A stretch of DNA of 64,000 bases from Diplosphaera chodatii (taxonomy: Eukaryota > Chlorophyta > Trebouxiophyceae > Prasiolales > Stichococcaceae), in the NCBI GenBank assembly GCA_032358165.1, contig JAALGY010000037.1, forward strand, positions 87,001 to 151,000, written 5' to 3'. The position numbers and the translations under genes were made by a program. A model generated the notes under the pieces. It was not told the origin of the DNA. It was given only the letters and a program-made list of their open reading frames with translations, and did no database searches. Below, piece by piece: positions 1 through 17,361 of the stretch; position 1 is the first letter of the stretch, and each line of letters starts with the position of its first letter.

Positions 1-234
1 GCTCACATTCAGAAATCTTGGTGCATCGGAGCCTGCTGGAGTTGACAGACCACGTTGTCGTCTGTGTTGTCGAAATAAAGCTTGCTGGCCGGTGACTGCC
101 CCGGGTCTGCACACGTAGCAACCAGCCCGGGGCGGTAGCACAGCTTGCACACTCCTGCGGGAGGGCTCACATCGAAACAACGTTTGGGCTGTCGCCATCA
201 AACCCGAGCGAGACTAGAGGACACCCGCGGGCTG
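1..234. other. Left-edge region upstream of the RVE8-like gene
   Basis: Probably the leader and proximal promoter of the RVE8-like gene. The frame of the MYB protein is open from 145 but begins at TTG, not ATG. No specific promoter element was assigned. Confidence 0.45.
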
Positions 235-1020
235 ATGGGATCAGCTGACCACGCGGCTGCTGAGAAAGCTGCTCCCGGTGCCACTCCACGCACGAATCGT
301 AAAACATACACCGTGAGCAAAGCCAGGGAGAAGTGGACCGACGAGGAGCACGAGGCGTTTGTGAAGGCCTTAGAGAAGCGAGGGCGCAATTGGAAGGCGA
401 TCGTGCAGGACATTGGAACTCGGACTGTTGCACAGGTCCGCAGCCACGCACAGAAATATTTCTTGCGACTGGAGAAGGAGGGGCGGGCCAAGGAGATCCC
501 GCAGCCGCGACCCAAGAAGCGCGCCTCGCATCCCTACCCGGTGCAGGCACGAACAGCGTATGAGTTTCAGACTCAGGCGCCTGCGGCGCTGAAAGCAAGG
601 AAGACCAGCAAGGGCCAAACAGCATCAGGGGCGAAGTCAGCCACATCGGCGTACAGTGCAGCACGGACAGATGACTCGGAGGCGGCGAGCATGCTGGCAG
701 CGGCAGCGTCCCAAGCCGAGGCGGATGCCAACTTCAGCAAGCTGTACGCAATTGTGGGCTCCATGTTCGACAGCTCGGTGTCGGTGCCAGAGCAGCTGTC
801 CACAATCGAGCACCTTCCCGCGGAGCAAAGGGAACCGCTGCTGCTGATGCTTGGGCACCTCACAGCCAACCTGCGGGAAACTGTGAAGAATCAGCAGCCA
901 GCAGCCGCAGCGCTGCCGCTTCCACAACCCCTGCAGTGGGCTCTGCCGATCATGGAGCAGCAAATACCGGCCGCTCCGATGCAGAAGCTCCGCCCGCAGC
1001 GAATACGTGTTCGCAAGTGA
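235..1020 (+). CDS. RVE8-like SHAQKYF-type MYB transcription factor
   Basis: A single-exon, 261-residue nuclear DNA-binding protein. Residues about 20-80 form one MYB-like repeat: a WTDEEHEAFVKAL start, a central W in the second helix, and VRSHAQKYF, the signature of the CCA1/LHY/REVEILLE clock family. A basic proline-rich stretch follows. Around residues 165-215 there is a second conserved block (ANFSKLYAIVGSMFDSS, then a leucine-rich LLLMLGHLTANL). It resembles the LCL domain of plant RVE4/6/8, which in plants binds LNK coactivators. I chose ATG 235 because the upstream in-frame 30 codons have no ATG and begin at TTG. Family role (known): activation of evening-phased genes. Role here is inferred. 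The absence of introns contrasts with most neighbours. Confidence 0.88.
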   Translation: MGSADHAAAEKAAPGATPRTNRKTYTVSKAREKWTDEEHEAFVKALEKRGRNWKAIVQDIGTRTVAQVRSHAQKYFLRLEKEGRAKEIPQPRPKKRASHPYPVQARTAYEFQTQAPAALKARKTSKGQTASGAKSATSAYSAARTDDSEAASMLAAAASQAEADANFSKLYAIVGSMFDSSVSVPEQLSTIEHLPAEQREPLLLMLGHLTANLRETVKNQQPAAAALPLPQPLQWALPIMEQQIPAAPMQKLRPQRIRVRK

Positions 1021-1554
1021 CATGTGGTCGTCAGAACTGTTTGCCCATTTTGCCCATTGTCTGTCAGATTCACTCTGCATGCGCGTGTTGCGGGTGGTTG
1101 CAGACCCTCATACGTTGCCGCGCTTTGTTTTCGTTCTTGGCCTCCTGGATTGAGCTTCTGCCGCACAGCTATTTAGCAGCTTAGTACTAAGTGCGGGCTT
1201 TCGAGCGTCGGTGGCCTGGACCGTCATTCCGTAGCTCGGCAGTCAGCACCCATCACACCTCCTGCCCCCCTGAATGCATGAGGTTCTTCACCTCCTTTCA
1301 ACCCGGTTCTGCTATTGACACATGCATTCATTCAGTCACTACGCATCACTTTGCACATTGTATTCTCATATCGGCTGAGCAAAAACCGCAGAAATTGTTG
1401 CTGGCTGGGCCTGTTGGTTGTTGCGCAGCTTGACATTGGGACCGGACATGCGGCGGGTTCGATCAGCACCGGCATGCTGATTGCTGCCTCGAGTTTGCGA
1501 CGCTTTGATCAAAAGGTCACGGAGTAGTGTCCTCAGTGAACGATTTCGTTGCTA

Positions 1555-3502
<1,948 letters not shown>

Positions 3503-3769
3503 CTGCAGCGAGCTGAGCAGCACCAGGGGTTGTCTGCTGCAAGTCGCCTACTCAGGCAGGACCGTAGTTGGGTCTGCAGTTGACCGGAGCTGCCCTCTGA
3601 ACATCAGTCCATCCGGGACCCTGCCCTGCAGCAAGCGGACGTGTGGGCGCTTGCCTGCATGCTTTCCACCGTTCGGCATGCAGTTGTAGCGTGTGCTGCA
3701 TGACAATGCGTCACCGCTAGCAGTTTCATCAGGCAGGCGGCCTGACAGGCAGGCAGCCAGACCTGCACC

Positions 3770-6700
3770 ATGTCGGCATTGACGAAGCAACTGGCAGCAG
3801 CACGGCGTGCAGTGGGTTCCAAAGCCCGAGTCGTGCGGCGCGGCAAACCATCGCTGTTGTTTTCGCCTCAGGAAGCGGCCGAGCTTGACATTCATGCGGT
3901 TTACAGGCTTGCCGAGCGAGGTGATGGGACTGATGTGCATGCCGGCTGGGCATGTGCAGTTGCAGCAGAGACACTTTCTTGCCAGCTGGGCACTGCAAAC
4001 ATATAATTCATACATGCTGTGTTCGATAAAGGGTCCAAGCCTCGATCCCGGGACCATTTGCATGCGCAGGCTTCCAGGAGCTATGCCAGAGGGATGCTCG
4101 TTTCGAGCCTTTCAGCAGCACGCTGTACAGCCCGGCGGCGGTAGACCTGGATCGTGATGCTAAGACCCCGGATGCAAACCGGAAGCTCGACACATCCCTG
4201 ACTCTGTTCTTGGGCCTGCTGGCGGACCACCTCATGCTGCCGGCGGCCATGCAGGCGCTGGAGTTTCTAGTGCGCCGCTTCAAGTGAGTCGCTGGTATTT
4301 GAGCACGTGATCACTCAGTTTGCAGCATGTTCAGAGGCTGCCCAGATAGTGCGCCTGCATCCGCTCTGCCCCACACAGATGGCTATGTGCGTGCTGCCAG
4401 GCATTGACAGCTATGCGTGTGCTTTGCTGCAGCGTGCACGAGCGGAACCAGGATGCGCTGGTGGGCATGGCCCTGGTCTATCACGAGACGCACCAGTTCG
4501 TGCGGCTGGTGCAGATCATGCCACTGGAACACACCATCTGGCAGTTTCTGACGCCCATGCAGCGCTCGGGCGCGCCTCTGCCGCGCGCCACCCTCGTCCA
4601 GCGCTGCATCAGCGATCAGGTCGGCACAAGACCACATCCAGCTCTCGGTGGACTGCGGCGCTGGCGTGCCCAAAAGCGCGTGAGTAACCGTCATGTGCCT
4701 GATCCAGTATCATGGGCGCAGGCTGTGCTGCGCTTTGTCGCGGACAACGCCCGGGGAGCCGCCGCCACGGGCGCCAGCTCGCAGCTGCAGGTGGCCTTCT
4801 TCGCGGTACTGACTGCGGAAGTGCTGCAGGCCTCGCCCGCCCGCCTGGACCAGGGCATAGTGGTGCGTCTGCTGGTATCGTTGCAAGCCCCTGATGCGGT
4901 TGCTCTTCTCCTGAAGAAGCAGGTACACATGCTGTGGCACGTCGTGCATACATATGCTGTGTGGTGCAGGGGCTGCTGCTGCCAAACATACGCGCAGGTC
5001 TGGTCAAGGGCGGTGGCATTGACCTGCGGGCGGCTGCGCACATTGTGCTCGTACAGCTGGCGTCCCGAGCGACGCTGTCAGATGCTGTCTTATCAGGTGC
5101 TCCTGCCCTTGAATGCCTTGCCGACCGACTGCTGACCAAGATGTCGTATGAGCACTTGGGTTCTTCACCAACTCGACTGCAGAGACTGGGCTCAGACTTC
5201 CAGTTGTACGGTCTGCACAGTGCCACTTCATTCATAAACTCTGGCTAGCTATGCACGCACCATGGGATGGCCGCTAATGATGCAGAAAATGATATCCGTA
5301 GTGTGACACGCCACTCAGTGGCGACCTGGGCTCCAAGTTTGTATTCCCTGAAGCGACCAAGCCGTCCTGCGTAGCTCTGCAGGGCAACGTCCGGTGCCCA
5401 CCCTTATCACAGCAAGCAAACCCTGCTTATGACCTGCAGAGTTGCTGGAGAACATCACAAAGAATGCGCTGCTGGAGGAGATGCAGGAGACGCTGCTGCT
5501 GGTTGCGCAGCTGTTTGAGACGCAGCCGCAGCTGACGGTGTTTCCTGACAAAGCCTTGAAGGTGAGTCAGCACATGCACTTATGTATTGCCCCATGGGCA
5601 TGAAGACTATACTTGACACGTGAAGCACTGATACCTACAAGCAACTGGTGCCCCTCGACCTGCAGCACCTCGTGAAAGTGGCGGGTCTGGCGTCCAAAGT
5701 CGCGCGGGCAGTGGGCGGCACTTCTCTGCTGGCTCCACTGCTGCGGGCTTTGCTGCCGACGCTGGCACGCGCTCGCCCGGCCGTCAGCACACATGCACCA
5801 GCAGGTACACACCCCCGCAGACAGCGGGCTGCAGCCTCTGCACACAGCTCGTACTGCAATGCAGGCCAGCCCGAGCCTTGCACTCACCACTTCATCCTGG
5901 CACAGGCACTTACGAGGAGCTGGTGGTCAGCGTGATCAAGGGCGTGCCACTGGAGCCTGCGATTGCTCGCGACACCGCAGACGCTATCCTACAGGCAGGA
6001 CTGGATGAGGAGGACACTGCCTCACCGCGCTGCGTCAGCCTGGGCCGCGTGCTCAGGTACTTTCTCAGGACCACCCGGCCCAGGCTCGATGCACATTTGT
6101 GCCACGGAGCAGTCAGTACACCCTTGACGCCCAGCTCAATCGACTGGGTTCCATTTGTTTGGCTGCTGCGCGCAGGGTGCTGAACAAGAAGCACCCATCT
6201 GCAGTGGATGCTGCTGTCAACGCGATCCTGAGCGCCGGGGCTGCCAAACCGGAGGCGGGTGCCGCTGCCCGCCAGCAGCGTCTGCTCCCGCTGCTCAAGA
6301 CGGGCCTCGCAGGCAGCGCCGGCGCACTGCTGCCCAGCAGCCTCACCACCATGCGGCTGGCTGTTGACGCAGTGTCGCCCGCCGCCCGCATCGTGGTGCG
6401 CTGTGGCTCGCTGCCTGTTGGCCAGCTTGCACAATTGGCAGAGGAGGTGCCGGCCCTCCATGTCAATCCAGCCAATGCCGATACTGCAATGAGCCCAGGC
6501 GCTGCGGGAACTGGACAGGGCGGCGCAGGCGGAGGAGTGGGGACCGCTGTCGCCTGATCAGCAGGCGTTCATGGCTCAGGTGCAGCACCTGGCGCCGCTG
6601 CGTGCTGCATTTGTGCATGATCCAGTGGCTGCAGTTCGGCACAGTATTTTCGGCATGACTGGCTGTGCTGTGTTCGATTCCAGGCCATGCTGCGGCGGCT

Positions 6701-9700
6701 TGCTGATGACAGCGCGGATGTCGTGGCAGTGGCACTGGGGCTACCCATGCTGTGCCTTGTACCGCCGGTGGCGCTGTACGAAGCCCTGGCAAGCATTGTC
6801 AGACGTCCCTCCGTTCCCGAGAAGCAGCGGAGCGCGGAGGACCTGAAAGCGCAGCGCGGCAACGCCCGCAAGGTCTGTCACGTCATGAGCGTCGCAAGAT
6901 GAGATACGAGATCCGTGCCCGGAGTGACCATGTTCTGTTGGTGGTGTCACATGGGCATAGCTACAACAGGGACGCACCCTGCAATGGAGGTCCTGTCGCA
7001 GTCGAAGCACGGGCGTGTCAGAGGTGCTGTCATGTGTACCCTCTGGTGATTCAGGCCGTGAAGGTGTTGGCTGGCGACTTCCTGGAGCAACACTCTGCAT
7101 ATGGCGAACGCGTTGGGGCGCTCATGCTGGGGCTGCTGCTGCACACTGGCTCTGGCGCCGCCGGCAGCAAGCTGCCCGTGGCTGCTCTGAAGGCAATCAA
7201 ACGCATCAACCACCCCTTGCTTGACGGTGAGTTGACGCAGCAGTGTTGTTGCTATCAATGCGAAGTGTCCAGTGCTGCCTTGCATCATGCTCCACATCCC
7301 ATGTGCTGGCCCGTGATGTTTCAAAGATTAATAATTGCTGAGACTGCAAATGCAGTCGTAGATGTGATTGCAACCCTGAGGCCAGCAGCATGTGCTCTGC
7401 TCATATGCATATTCCATGGCCACTGCTGGTCGCATATGGCAGATGTTCATGTCATGGCTTCCATTCACGTGCAGGGCTCAAAGACTGCAGGACAGATGAA
7501 GCCAAAGCGGATTTGGCTGAGGCAGTTGTGACGCGATTGGCAGACCGTCTGCTTCAGTCGGCAGCTGCACGCAGCACGCTTGCGTCAACCATGCAGCATG
7601 CACCGCTGCCAGCCCGCCTGCTCCTGTTGCTGGGCGTGTTGCGGGCGTGCGAACGAGGCAAGTCCGAACCAGGTGAGCCATGTGTGCTCGGCAGTTCATG
7701 CCGCAACATGGTCCTTTCACCTAGCTTTCTGACGCACGCTCATCCCCGGCGCTTGCTGACCAAGCGCACCGGCTTTTGCAGGCGCAGCAGAGGTGTCAGC
7801 AGCGGCCGTACCGCAGTTGCTAGACGATGTTGCGCTGCCAAGTGCTTTTGCCCATGTTAAGGCAGACATACTCGACCACGCTCGGTCAATAGCTCAGCTA
7901 TTTGCTTCTGCTCAGACAGACCTGCTTGCCACGGTCTCGGCAGTGCACTTGGCAACACTACTGGCAGTCTTGGAGTGCCAGCCTCCACCGCAGCTGAACG
8001 CTGTACAGGTATGGCAGGCAGCGTACAGCCTCACTGAGATGGTCGTCGAGCAGGGTGATGTGTTGCGACATATGCAGCTGTGCAATGAGTGTGTGATGTT
8101 GCCCTGACGCACTGCAGGGAGTGTACCGGGCGTTCAGCCTGCTTGCCAGCTGCCAGCCCGTTAGTCTGTGTGACGAGCTGCTGGGGGCTCTGCTGCGGAA
8201 GTTGGCACATGTGCAGCCGGTGCCGCAGTTTCTGGCCAGGATATTTGGGTCAGGCAGCGACGCCGGCTCACCCGCGCTGCAGGTGCACACACCAATGGTG
8301 TGCTGTGGCCAACCTGTCTTGACAGTTGACTGCAGCCCTGCCACCCACAACCGCTGCGGCTGGTCGGCAGACGTTGGCGTATGTGCAGGAGCGGAGCCTG
8401 CAGGTCCTGCAGCAGCATACCTGGGGCATGTGGAGCGAGCAGCTGCGGCCAGCTGACGCAGCTGGCATCCTGCACGTTGTGCCCCACCTGTTGGTTGCGC
8501 TTTCGTCGCCGCACAGAACACTTCGGGCAACTGCGCTCGCTGCTGTCCAGACGCTGGCAAGCAGTGCAGCGCTGTCGCAGCCAGCCTCCAATGGCAGCAA
8601 CGGAGCAGCCGATGGCTCTGTGGCAGCGCATCAGCTGGGGGCATTGCTGGCGTCTCTGGCGGGCGCAGAGGCTGCCATCCTGGCAGAACCTGACGCTGCT
8701 GTGCAGCTGCTGGCAGACACACTGGCTGCAGCACCAGAGATGGGCAGTTCTGGCGCAACATCGGACTCAGGCAGCCGGAGGACAGCTGCAAGGCGGGGAA
8801 GCACCCGCAAGGGGCGGCCGTCGGCTGCATCTGACCCAGCTGTCGGGTGGGTTGCAACCCCGTCATCATGTGCCGCTTGCAGCAGTACAGCGACTTGCTG
8901 CTTCTTGTGTGCTCACTTGCAACACGAGATCCTTCGGCTGCAACCACCTTCTGGCAACCTGCAGGCCACTGCAGCTGGCGGGATCAGCAGCCGCTGCATC
9001 GGGAGCTGCGCTGGCGGGCCTGCTGGGCAGCTTGACAGCGCCCGCTGATGGGACGGCAGCACGCATCGTCCTGCGCGCCGTGGCAGGCTGGCGGACCCCG
9101 GCCGCACGCCTGCAAGCTGCTCTGCCACTGCTGCGGGCGCTCTCGCCGCCGGCCAGGACCGCGGCCGCCACGAAGGCAGCGGTGGCAACCCTGGCGGCGC
9201 TCACCGTCAGCGGGGCCGCGGCGCCCGCGGAGCAGCAGGCGCCCGCCCAGGAGGCAGCCTCTGCTGTCCATGGCCAGGTCACCCAGCTGCACCTTGAGGC
9301 GCTGGCGCTGTATCAGCCAGAGGCTGTGGCGGAGCTGGCGGCGGCGGACGAGTCGGTGGTGCAACCACTAGCGGACGCCGGGTGGCAGCCGCAGCGCGGG
9401 CAGCGGGCGGAGGCCGCGGTGCGGGCCGCCGCACGGCGGCTGTCCACGCGGGCACTGCATGACGCGCTGCCGCCACGCCTCCAGCAGGAGATGTACATAG
9501 TGCGTGCTGGACGCATGCACCGACTTCACGTCATCATCCTGTGGGAGCGTGCTCCCTCGCATTGCGGGTGTGAAAGGTGGTGTGCGAAGTAGAGGTACCA
9601 CTCCGCCCTGATTCGCTGGTGCATCGTATGCAGGGCGTGCTGTGGGGCGCATATGCGGATGCAGACGTCGTGGCGCGCCACTGCGCCCGCGCAGCATTGC

Positions 9701-12700
9701 AGCGGCTGCCGCTGCGGCTGCAGTATGTTGAGCCGCTACTGTGCGGCCTTGCGGCGGCAGGCCAGGCCGCCCCGCCACCAACAGCACGCAAGCGCGGCCG
9801 CGGCACCAAGGCCAACGGCACAGCCGCCGCAACCGCCGCACCCTCTGCCATGGCCCTGCCAGGTGCACCCACCCTCTGCCTGTGCTTGGTTGTTGGGGCA
9901 TGCGCATGGCCCCGCTGTCCGGCAGCGCTGTTGGTGACCTGCTGACCGTCCACACTCTTTGAACCCAGGCACGCTCGTTGGTGACCCGCTGCAGGTGTGA
10001 GCCACCTGGATGCGGCCACAGTGGCGCTGGAGCTGCTGGGCTGGGCGGAGGCGGAGGGCGGCGGCGCGCCCCTGGTGCCGTCCCTGTGCGCCTGCCTGCG
10101 CGCCCTCCTCTCGGAAGTCGTCGCGGCCCCGCGGGCAGCACCCGCGCCGGCCAGTGACGCTGCTGCCGCAAGCGCTCCTGCTGCTGGGCTGGGGCCTGAT
10201 GGGGACACGGCCACCGAGGCCCTTGACAAGTGGGTCGACATGCCACCAGAAGCATCTGGCGAGGTGCTGCATGCTTTTCTGACCAGCCCGTCCATGGCGA
10301 TGAGCCACCAAGCAGGGGTTTGCGACCTTGCAGGCCCGGACAAGCAGCGTATGCGCTGCAGCTTTGCCTCGCAGCCCTGCAGCGCCTCGTGCAGCCGCCG
10401 GCAGCTGGCATTGGCAGCGGTCAGCCCAAGGCCATCGCAGGCAAAGCAGCCGATCGCAATGCAAATGGCATTGATGGCCTGGATGCGGAGGCTGTGGTCA
10501 GCGCTGCCCGGCTTGCGCCTGATGGTGCCGCTCGCAACCAGGCGCTGGGCCTGCTGGCTGTGCTTGCGCGCTCGCACCCGCAGGCCACGCTGCAACACGT
10601 CGTGGATGTGAGCTGCTGCCGAGAGGCTCTACAACCTGCTGTATGCCGACCATCATGTCGTTCCGTGACAGTGTGAGGCACGCCTGGTGCACATGTGCGG
10701 CTGTGTCTCACAGGTGGTGGCTGTTGCGGGAGGCGCCGCAGCAGCCCATGAGGATGCGCACTCGACCGAGGTGGCCACCGATGCACTGCTGTCGGTGCTT
10801 CCCGCCTGCCTTGCGGCGGGCCGACCCGCAGCCGAGGCTGTTGCTGCTGTGGTGGAGGCAGCACTGCAGCTGCCACCCCACCGCCGCCTCCCCCTGCTGA
10901 CATCATTGCACGCAGCCCTCCCGCAGGTAGACCTGCTGCGGTAGAACCGTCATCTGCTGCCCATGCTGCTGATGCTCCTGCCCTCTAGTGCTATGCTGGT
11001 GCGGCGTGCATGTAACAGGCATGTGTGACCAGCTTTTCGTTTCTGCAGGACGCAGCCTTGCCGCTGGTGCTGCACGAGCTGCTGCTGCGCGCGGCGGAGC
11101 ACGAGCAGGCGGCGCTGCATGCCTCCCAGCTGGCTGCGGTGGCGGCGATGGGCGCTCCTGCCATGTCGGATCCAGAGGCTGCCGCACAGCCACTAGCCCT
11201 CGCAGCCAGCCTCAGCAGCCAGGTGCAGCAATGTTTGCGTCTTGACCCAGCACGGTGATTTGTAGCGTGGCGCCCACTGCGCGCCATCGGCATGCGGTTC
11301 ACATGGCGCACGTGCCGCAGCAATTTTGACAGGCCTGGACACACTGCTCCTGTGCAACGCAGGTCTTCAAAGTCCAGCAAGCGCACGCCTTGCTAGCTGT
11401 GCTACAGCAGACGGCTGCGGCGGGACACGCTGCAGCACCGGCGACCACAAACAGCGGCAGCAGGGCTGTGTCGCAGCTGCAGCTTGCGACGCTCTTCGTG
11501 GCATCGCAGTTGCAGACAGCTGGCCCAGTCGATCTCAGCGGCCGAGCTGCCGACAGCGGTCTTCAGGACGCACATGCAGCGCTGCTCCATCAGACGCTGT
11601 TGCAGCAGCAGGTACTGCTGCGCATGGTTGCACCCATCGGTGGTACGCACCTGCAGCACGAAGAGGAGTGCTGTAGGTCGGTCAGGCGGTTCTGATCCAA
11701 AATCAGTGTTGTTCTGCAGGGGATTGGGGCAGAGGGGCTTGCCGACGGCAGGAAGGCGGCCCAGGCCGCCGCCAATGCGCTGCTGGCGGTGCTGCAGGGG
11801 GCCATGGACCCTCCAGTGTACGCTGCTGCGCTCGTCTCGCTGGCGTGCAGCGCGGGCAGTGCAGAGCGCGTGCGCCGAAAGGCGCTGCGGCTGCTGGTGG
11901 CAGCGGCCGAGCGAACAGGACAGCAGCTGGCGGCTGCGGAGCCCCAGCAGCGGCCGGCGCTGCTCGCAAGTGCCAACGCAGCACTTGCCATCTGCGCTCA
12001 GATGCCCAAACTCTGCCAGCTTGGTAAGCGCGGACCTGTCCAGTACGGTCAAGCAGTTGCGGTCACATTCTGCCACCCTGCATGTCTGCATGCATACCTC
12101 GGGACGAACACGGTTTGATCAAACCTTCTGCAGGCGGCGAGCGCGCAGCTGCGGCAGCAACAAGGCAAGTGGCGCTGGTGACGTGCGGCGAGTTGGCCCG
12201 GCACCTCGCTGCCACGGTGCATGCCCCGATCGTTGCAGCTGTGCCTGCGGTACTTGGCGCCACGCACGATCCTCACAGGTCAGTGTGTGACGGATTGGCG
12301 ACAGTCTGCTCAACCTCCATGCACACCTTGTGGTTCGAGGATGTGCCAGGATGATCAGTGTAAACAGCTGACGGGGCAGCTACCATGTACCCCGCATGTG
12401 CAGGGCCGTGCGCTCAAGTGCCCTTGCTGCGACTGCGGCCCTGGTGGCCAGCTTGGGCACAGCAGCTGTGCCTCTCCTGCCACGCATCGCGGGCCGTGCC
12501 CTGGAGGTGGCCGGCGCTGCGCTGGAGGCAGTCGCCAAAGCGGAGGCGGCAGATGGGCAGCTGGCAGATGCACAGGCGGCTGAGGCGCCACATCCCAGCT
12601 CGCCAGCCAGCACAGGCCCGCAGCAGAGGGTGCGCAGCTCCCTACGTGTGCTGATGGTGCATCAGCTATCTGCAACGCCGTACCAAGTGGACATGCCCCC

Positions 12701-15116
12701 GAACACCCCGCCATTGCTCAGCAAAGTGGCAGTGCTCATGCTTTGAGCTGCTCGTGGTGCAGGCGCCGACTGCACAGACGGCGGCGGCAGCACAGGAGGC
12801 GGCGGCAGCGCTCGCTGTTGCTGTGGCGCTCGTGCGCTCGCTGCCCAAGTTCATCAGCCCCTACCTGCCTGCAATACTGAAACACACCCTCAACCCTGTG
12901 GTAAGAATGCGTCCATGTCCTTACCCCAGGTGTCGAAGTCGATGTTTCAGAGCTGTGTGGTAGCTGGCCCTTTGCTGCAACCACCACACTTCTATCACTA
13001 ACGTGCTCCCGTCTCACCAACTCTCATGATGATCGACGTCTGCAGGTGTGGAGTGCAGCATGCGCGGCGGCAGGTGCGGGGGACACAGCAGCAGCAATCC
13101 GGCGGCTGCTGCCCGCCGCGGTGCCGGCGCGCCTGCTGCTGCCCGCGCTGGCCGGCCACCTGCCCCTGGCGCTGGTGACCCGCCCCTCCATGCTCATGCA
13201 GCGTGCTTTTCTGCCGTGTGCCAGTCGCCTGCACGCCCTGACATTGTGCTTGTGGGCAAGCAGACGTCACCGAGCCGTGTTCGACACTGCAACCCGTTGC
13301 CCGCCTCCATGCAGCGCACGGGCGCACGGTCCACAGCACAGCTGCTGGACATCACGGCTGGTCTGCTGTCGATCCAGAAGCCCAGCGCAGCGATCCTGCA
13401 CGCTGAAGCGGCCTTCCAGCTGCTGCTGCCGGCCCTTGACGTGCGCCAGACTCGTGCTGCAGCCTTCAGCCCTGCGGGTGAGGCTCTGCTGTTGCGAGGC
13501 TTTCTCACCACATGGCGGTGTGCTTATAGAGGCCTCAACTGTGCACGGTAGCATTGTGGGCCATGGACGCCTGGACCTGGCGCAGGTGTTGCCGAGGTGG
13601 AGCGGCACGCGGTTGGGGCCCTGCAGGCGCTGACGGTGAAGCTCAGCGAGCGAGCCTTCAAGCCCCTCTTCCTGCGCTTTGTGGAGTGGGCACGCGCCGC
13701 CCCGCCCCCAGGTGCGCGCATTCCTCCCCCGCATCGCCTGGCCAACATGGACATCCAACCTGAAACCGCCCTACAAGGCTGCACAGGGTTGTGATCAGCG
13801 TGCCGCCTGGGAAATTGTTGCTTTCTTCCATCCAACACGCTCTGCTTGTCAAGCCTGTGGCACCCTGCTGCACCAGGCGCGGACGGCACGCGGCCACCTG
13901 CCGGCGGCCGGGCGGCGGTGCTGTTCGCTGCGGCCGCGGCTCTGACGGAGCGCCTCGGCTCAGTGTTCGTGCCCTACTTCCGCTACCTGCTGGACGCGGC
14001 GCTCGCTGCTCTGGAACACGGCGGTGAGTGCTGCCCGGAGCTGAAAATGGTTACTTAATGCCTGATGTCGTGCAACCCCTTGCCCTTGCAATGGGTGTGC
14101 AGGCTGCTTCGTTGTCCCGCACAGCTGTTCCCTGTGCATTGCTGCAGGTGAAGGGGTGGTGAAGAAGCCTGCCAAGAAGAAGCGGCGCAAGTCGGCTGAG
14201 ACAGAGCCGGTACCGGCGGCCGCGCCGCCGAGTGAAGCGGCCAGTGCCCTGTCCTGGCAGCTGCGCACGCAGGTGCCGCTTTGCTCTCCCTACGGTCTTG
14301 ACCTCGAAGCTGTGACATCCGACCTCCTGCGTTACATGAGAGAGATTTGCCGCCCACATGTCCCTCCTTGCCCACCGCTGCAGGACTGTAAATGGATATC
14401 ACTGTCCAAACTCGCAGGTGCTGCTGGCGCTGGAGCAGCTGTTCATGCACGAGGGCGGCACCTTCCTTGACGAGGCGCGCTTCCAGCAGCTGCTGCCGGT
14501 GCTGGTGGCGCAGCTCCACTGCACGCCGCCGCCCAAGCAGGCGGCCGCGCTGGCTGCGCTCCTGCCACCCACACTGCTGGTGCCGCCCGCCGACGCGGCA
14601 GGCGGCGGTGCCAAAGCGGCGGCCTCAACGCCAGACGTCGTGGAGGATCCGTTTGGCGCCGCTGCGGTTGCGACGCTGTCGCGCATGGCCGCCGCTGCTG
14701 GCAGTGACGTGCTGTACCGTCCGCTCAACCGCGCGGTGCGCTGACAGCCTCCTCCTGCTGTGGCCACAGCACCCCTCCTGTTTTTGCTGGCGCCAGGCTC
14801 TTCGTCGGACCCAGCTTCTGCATCCGTGCCCTGTCGACCCATGAGGCTGTGTTGCTCATGCTGACACCTCCTGATGCAGTTGCTCATGGCGACACGAGGC
14901 AGCGACGCCCGTGCCCGGCGACGCGCGCTCGCGGTGGTGAGCCGCCTCATCGCCACCCTGGGCGAAGAGTATGGCCTCCTGCTGCCGGAGGCGCTGCCAT
15001 TCTTGTCGGAGCTGCTGGAAGACGAGGATGCTGGGGTGGCCGCCGCCGCCGCTGCGTTGGTCGCGAGCCTGGAAACCTTGACGGGAGAGCCTTTCGATCA
15101 GTACCTCAGAAGCTGA
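3770..15116 (+). CDS. UTP10: U3 snoRNP / small-subunit processome HEAT-repeat protein UTP10 (HEATR1, BP28 family)
   Basis: A very large nucleolar scaffold needed for 18S pre-rRNA processing and rDNA transcription. The coding part is spread over many short exons across 11.3 kb. The first four are 3770-3920, 4070-4283, 4433-4619 and 4722-4922, and they keep frame. N-terminal matches to the family are KPSLLFSPQEAAELDIHAVY and, in exon 3, NQDALVGMALVYHETHQFVR plus QRSGAPLPRATLVQRC. The middle is alanine/leucine-rich HEAT-like helices. A lysine-rich, NLS-like stretch (KKPAKKKRRK) lies near 14165. The BP28CT region is clear near 13600-13700 (VKLSERAFKPLFLRFVEW). The C-terminus (LGEEYGLLLPEALPFLSELL, then GEPFDQYL) is the family ending. 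Middle exon borders were not all resolved. I noted no in-frame break, but did not check every junction. Confidence 0.93.
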
Positions 15117-15651
15117 AGACTGGCTCAGGGCGTTGACCTTTCAGGGGTAGATCAGGGCGCTTGAGGTGTAGATGTTGACGCGGTGCTGCCCGGCCCGCTG
15201 ACAGGGGTTCGGCATGGCACGTCTTGGCGGCCAGCTTGCCGGTTGCCAGCAGCCTTTTGCGCATCCATACATCAAAGCTTCATCCTCTATCACCCTGTGC
15301 ATGCCGGACGAGTGTGGAAGGCAGGCACAATGGAAGGAATCGGTGGAAGCTGTTGTGCAACCCTTCACCTGCTGGCATTCCTCAGGAACGGCAAGGGGAA
15401 GCCCCCCTGCCAAGGAGGACATCAAGCCAGAGGTTCGCTCGTGGCATAGCAGGTCGCGCGTCAGACAAAGAACGACGAGGCGCAGCATCGGCCCTCACTC
15501 ACACGTGTGACACGCCGTCGCGGGGTTTGGTTCAGCTTTGGAGGTAGTCCTCTCCCCCATCCAGCAAGGCACTTCTTGCAGTTCGCAGCAGCTGACCGAC
15601 CGGCGCAAGGGCCGGGAGGCTGCACAGCGCTGCTGGAGCTGCCGGAGCACG
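15117..15651. other. Intergenic spacer between UTP10 and RAB2
   Basis: 535 bases between the UTP10 stop and the RAB2 start codon. It should hold the UTP10 3' untranslated region and the RAB2 promoter and leader. Only short open frames occur and none resembles a known protein. I saw no repeat or RNA gene. Confidence 0.6.

Positions 15652-17361
<1,710 letters not shown>

Noticed and set aside
9368..10598. Two long open frames on the minus strand inside UTP10
   Set aside because: They overlap well-supported UTP10 exons and are low-complexity (Ala/Arg/Pro-rich), as expected from the antisense of GC-rich coding DNA.
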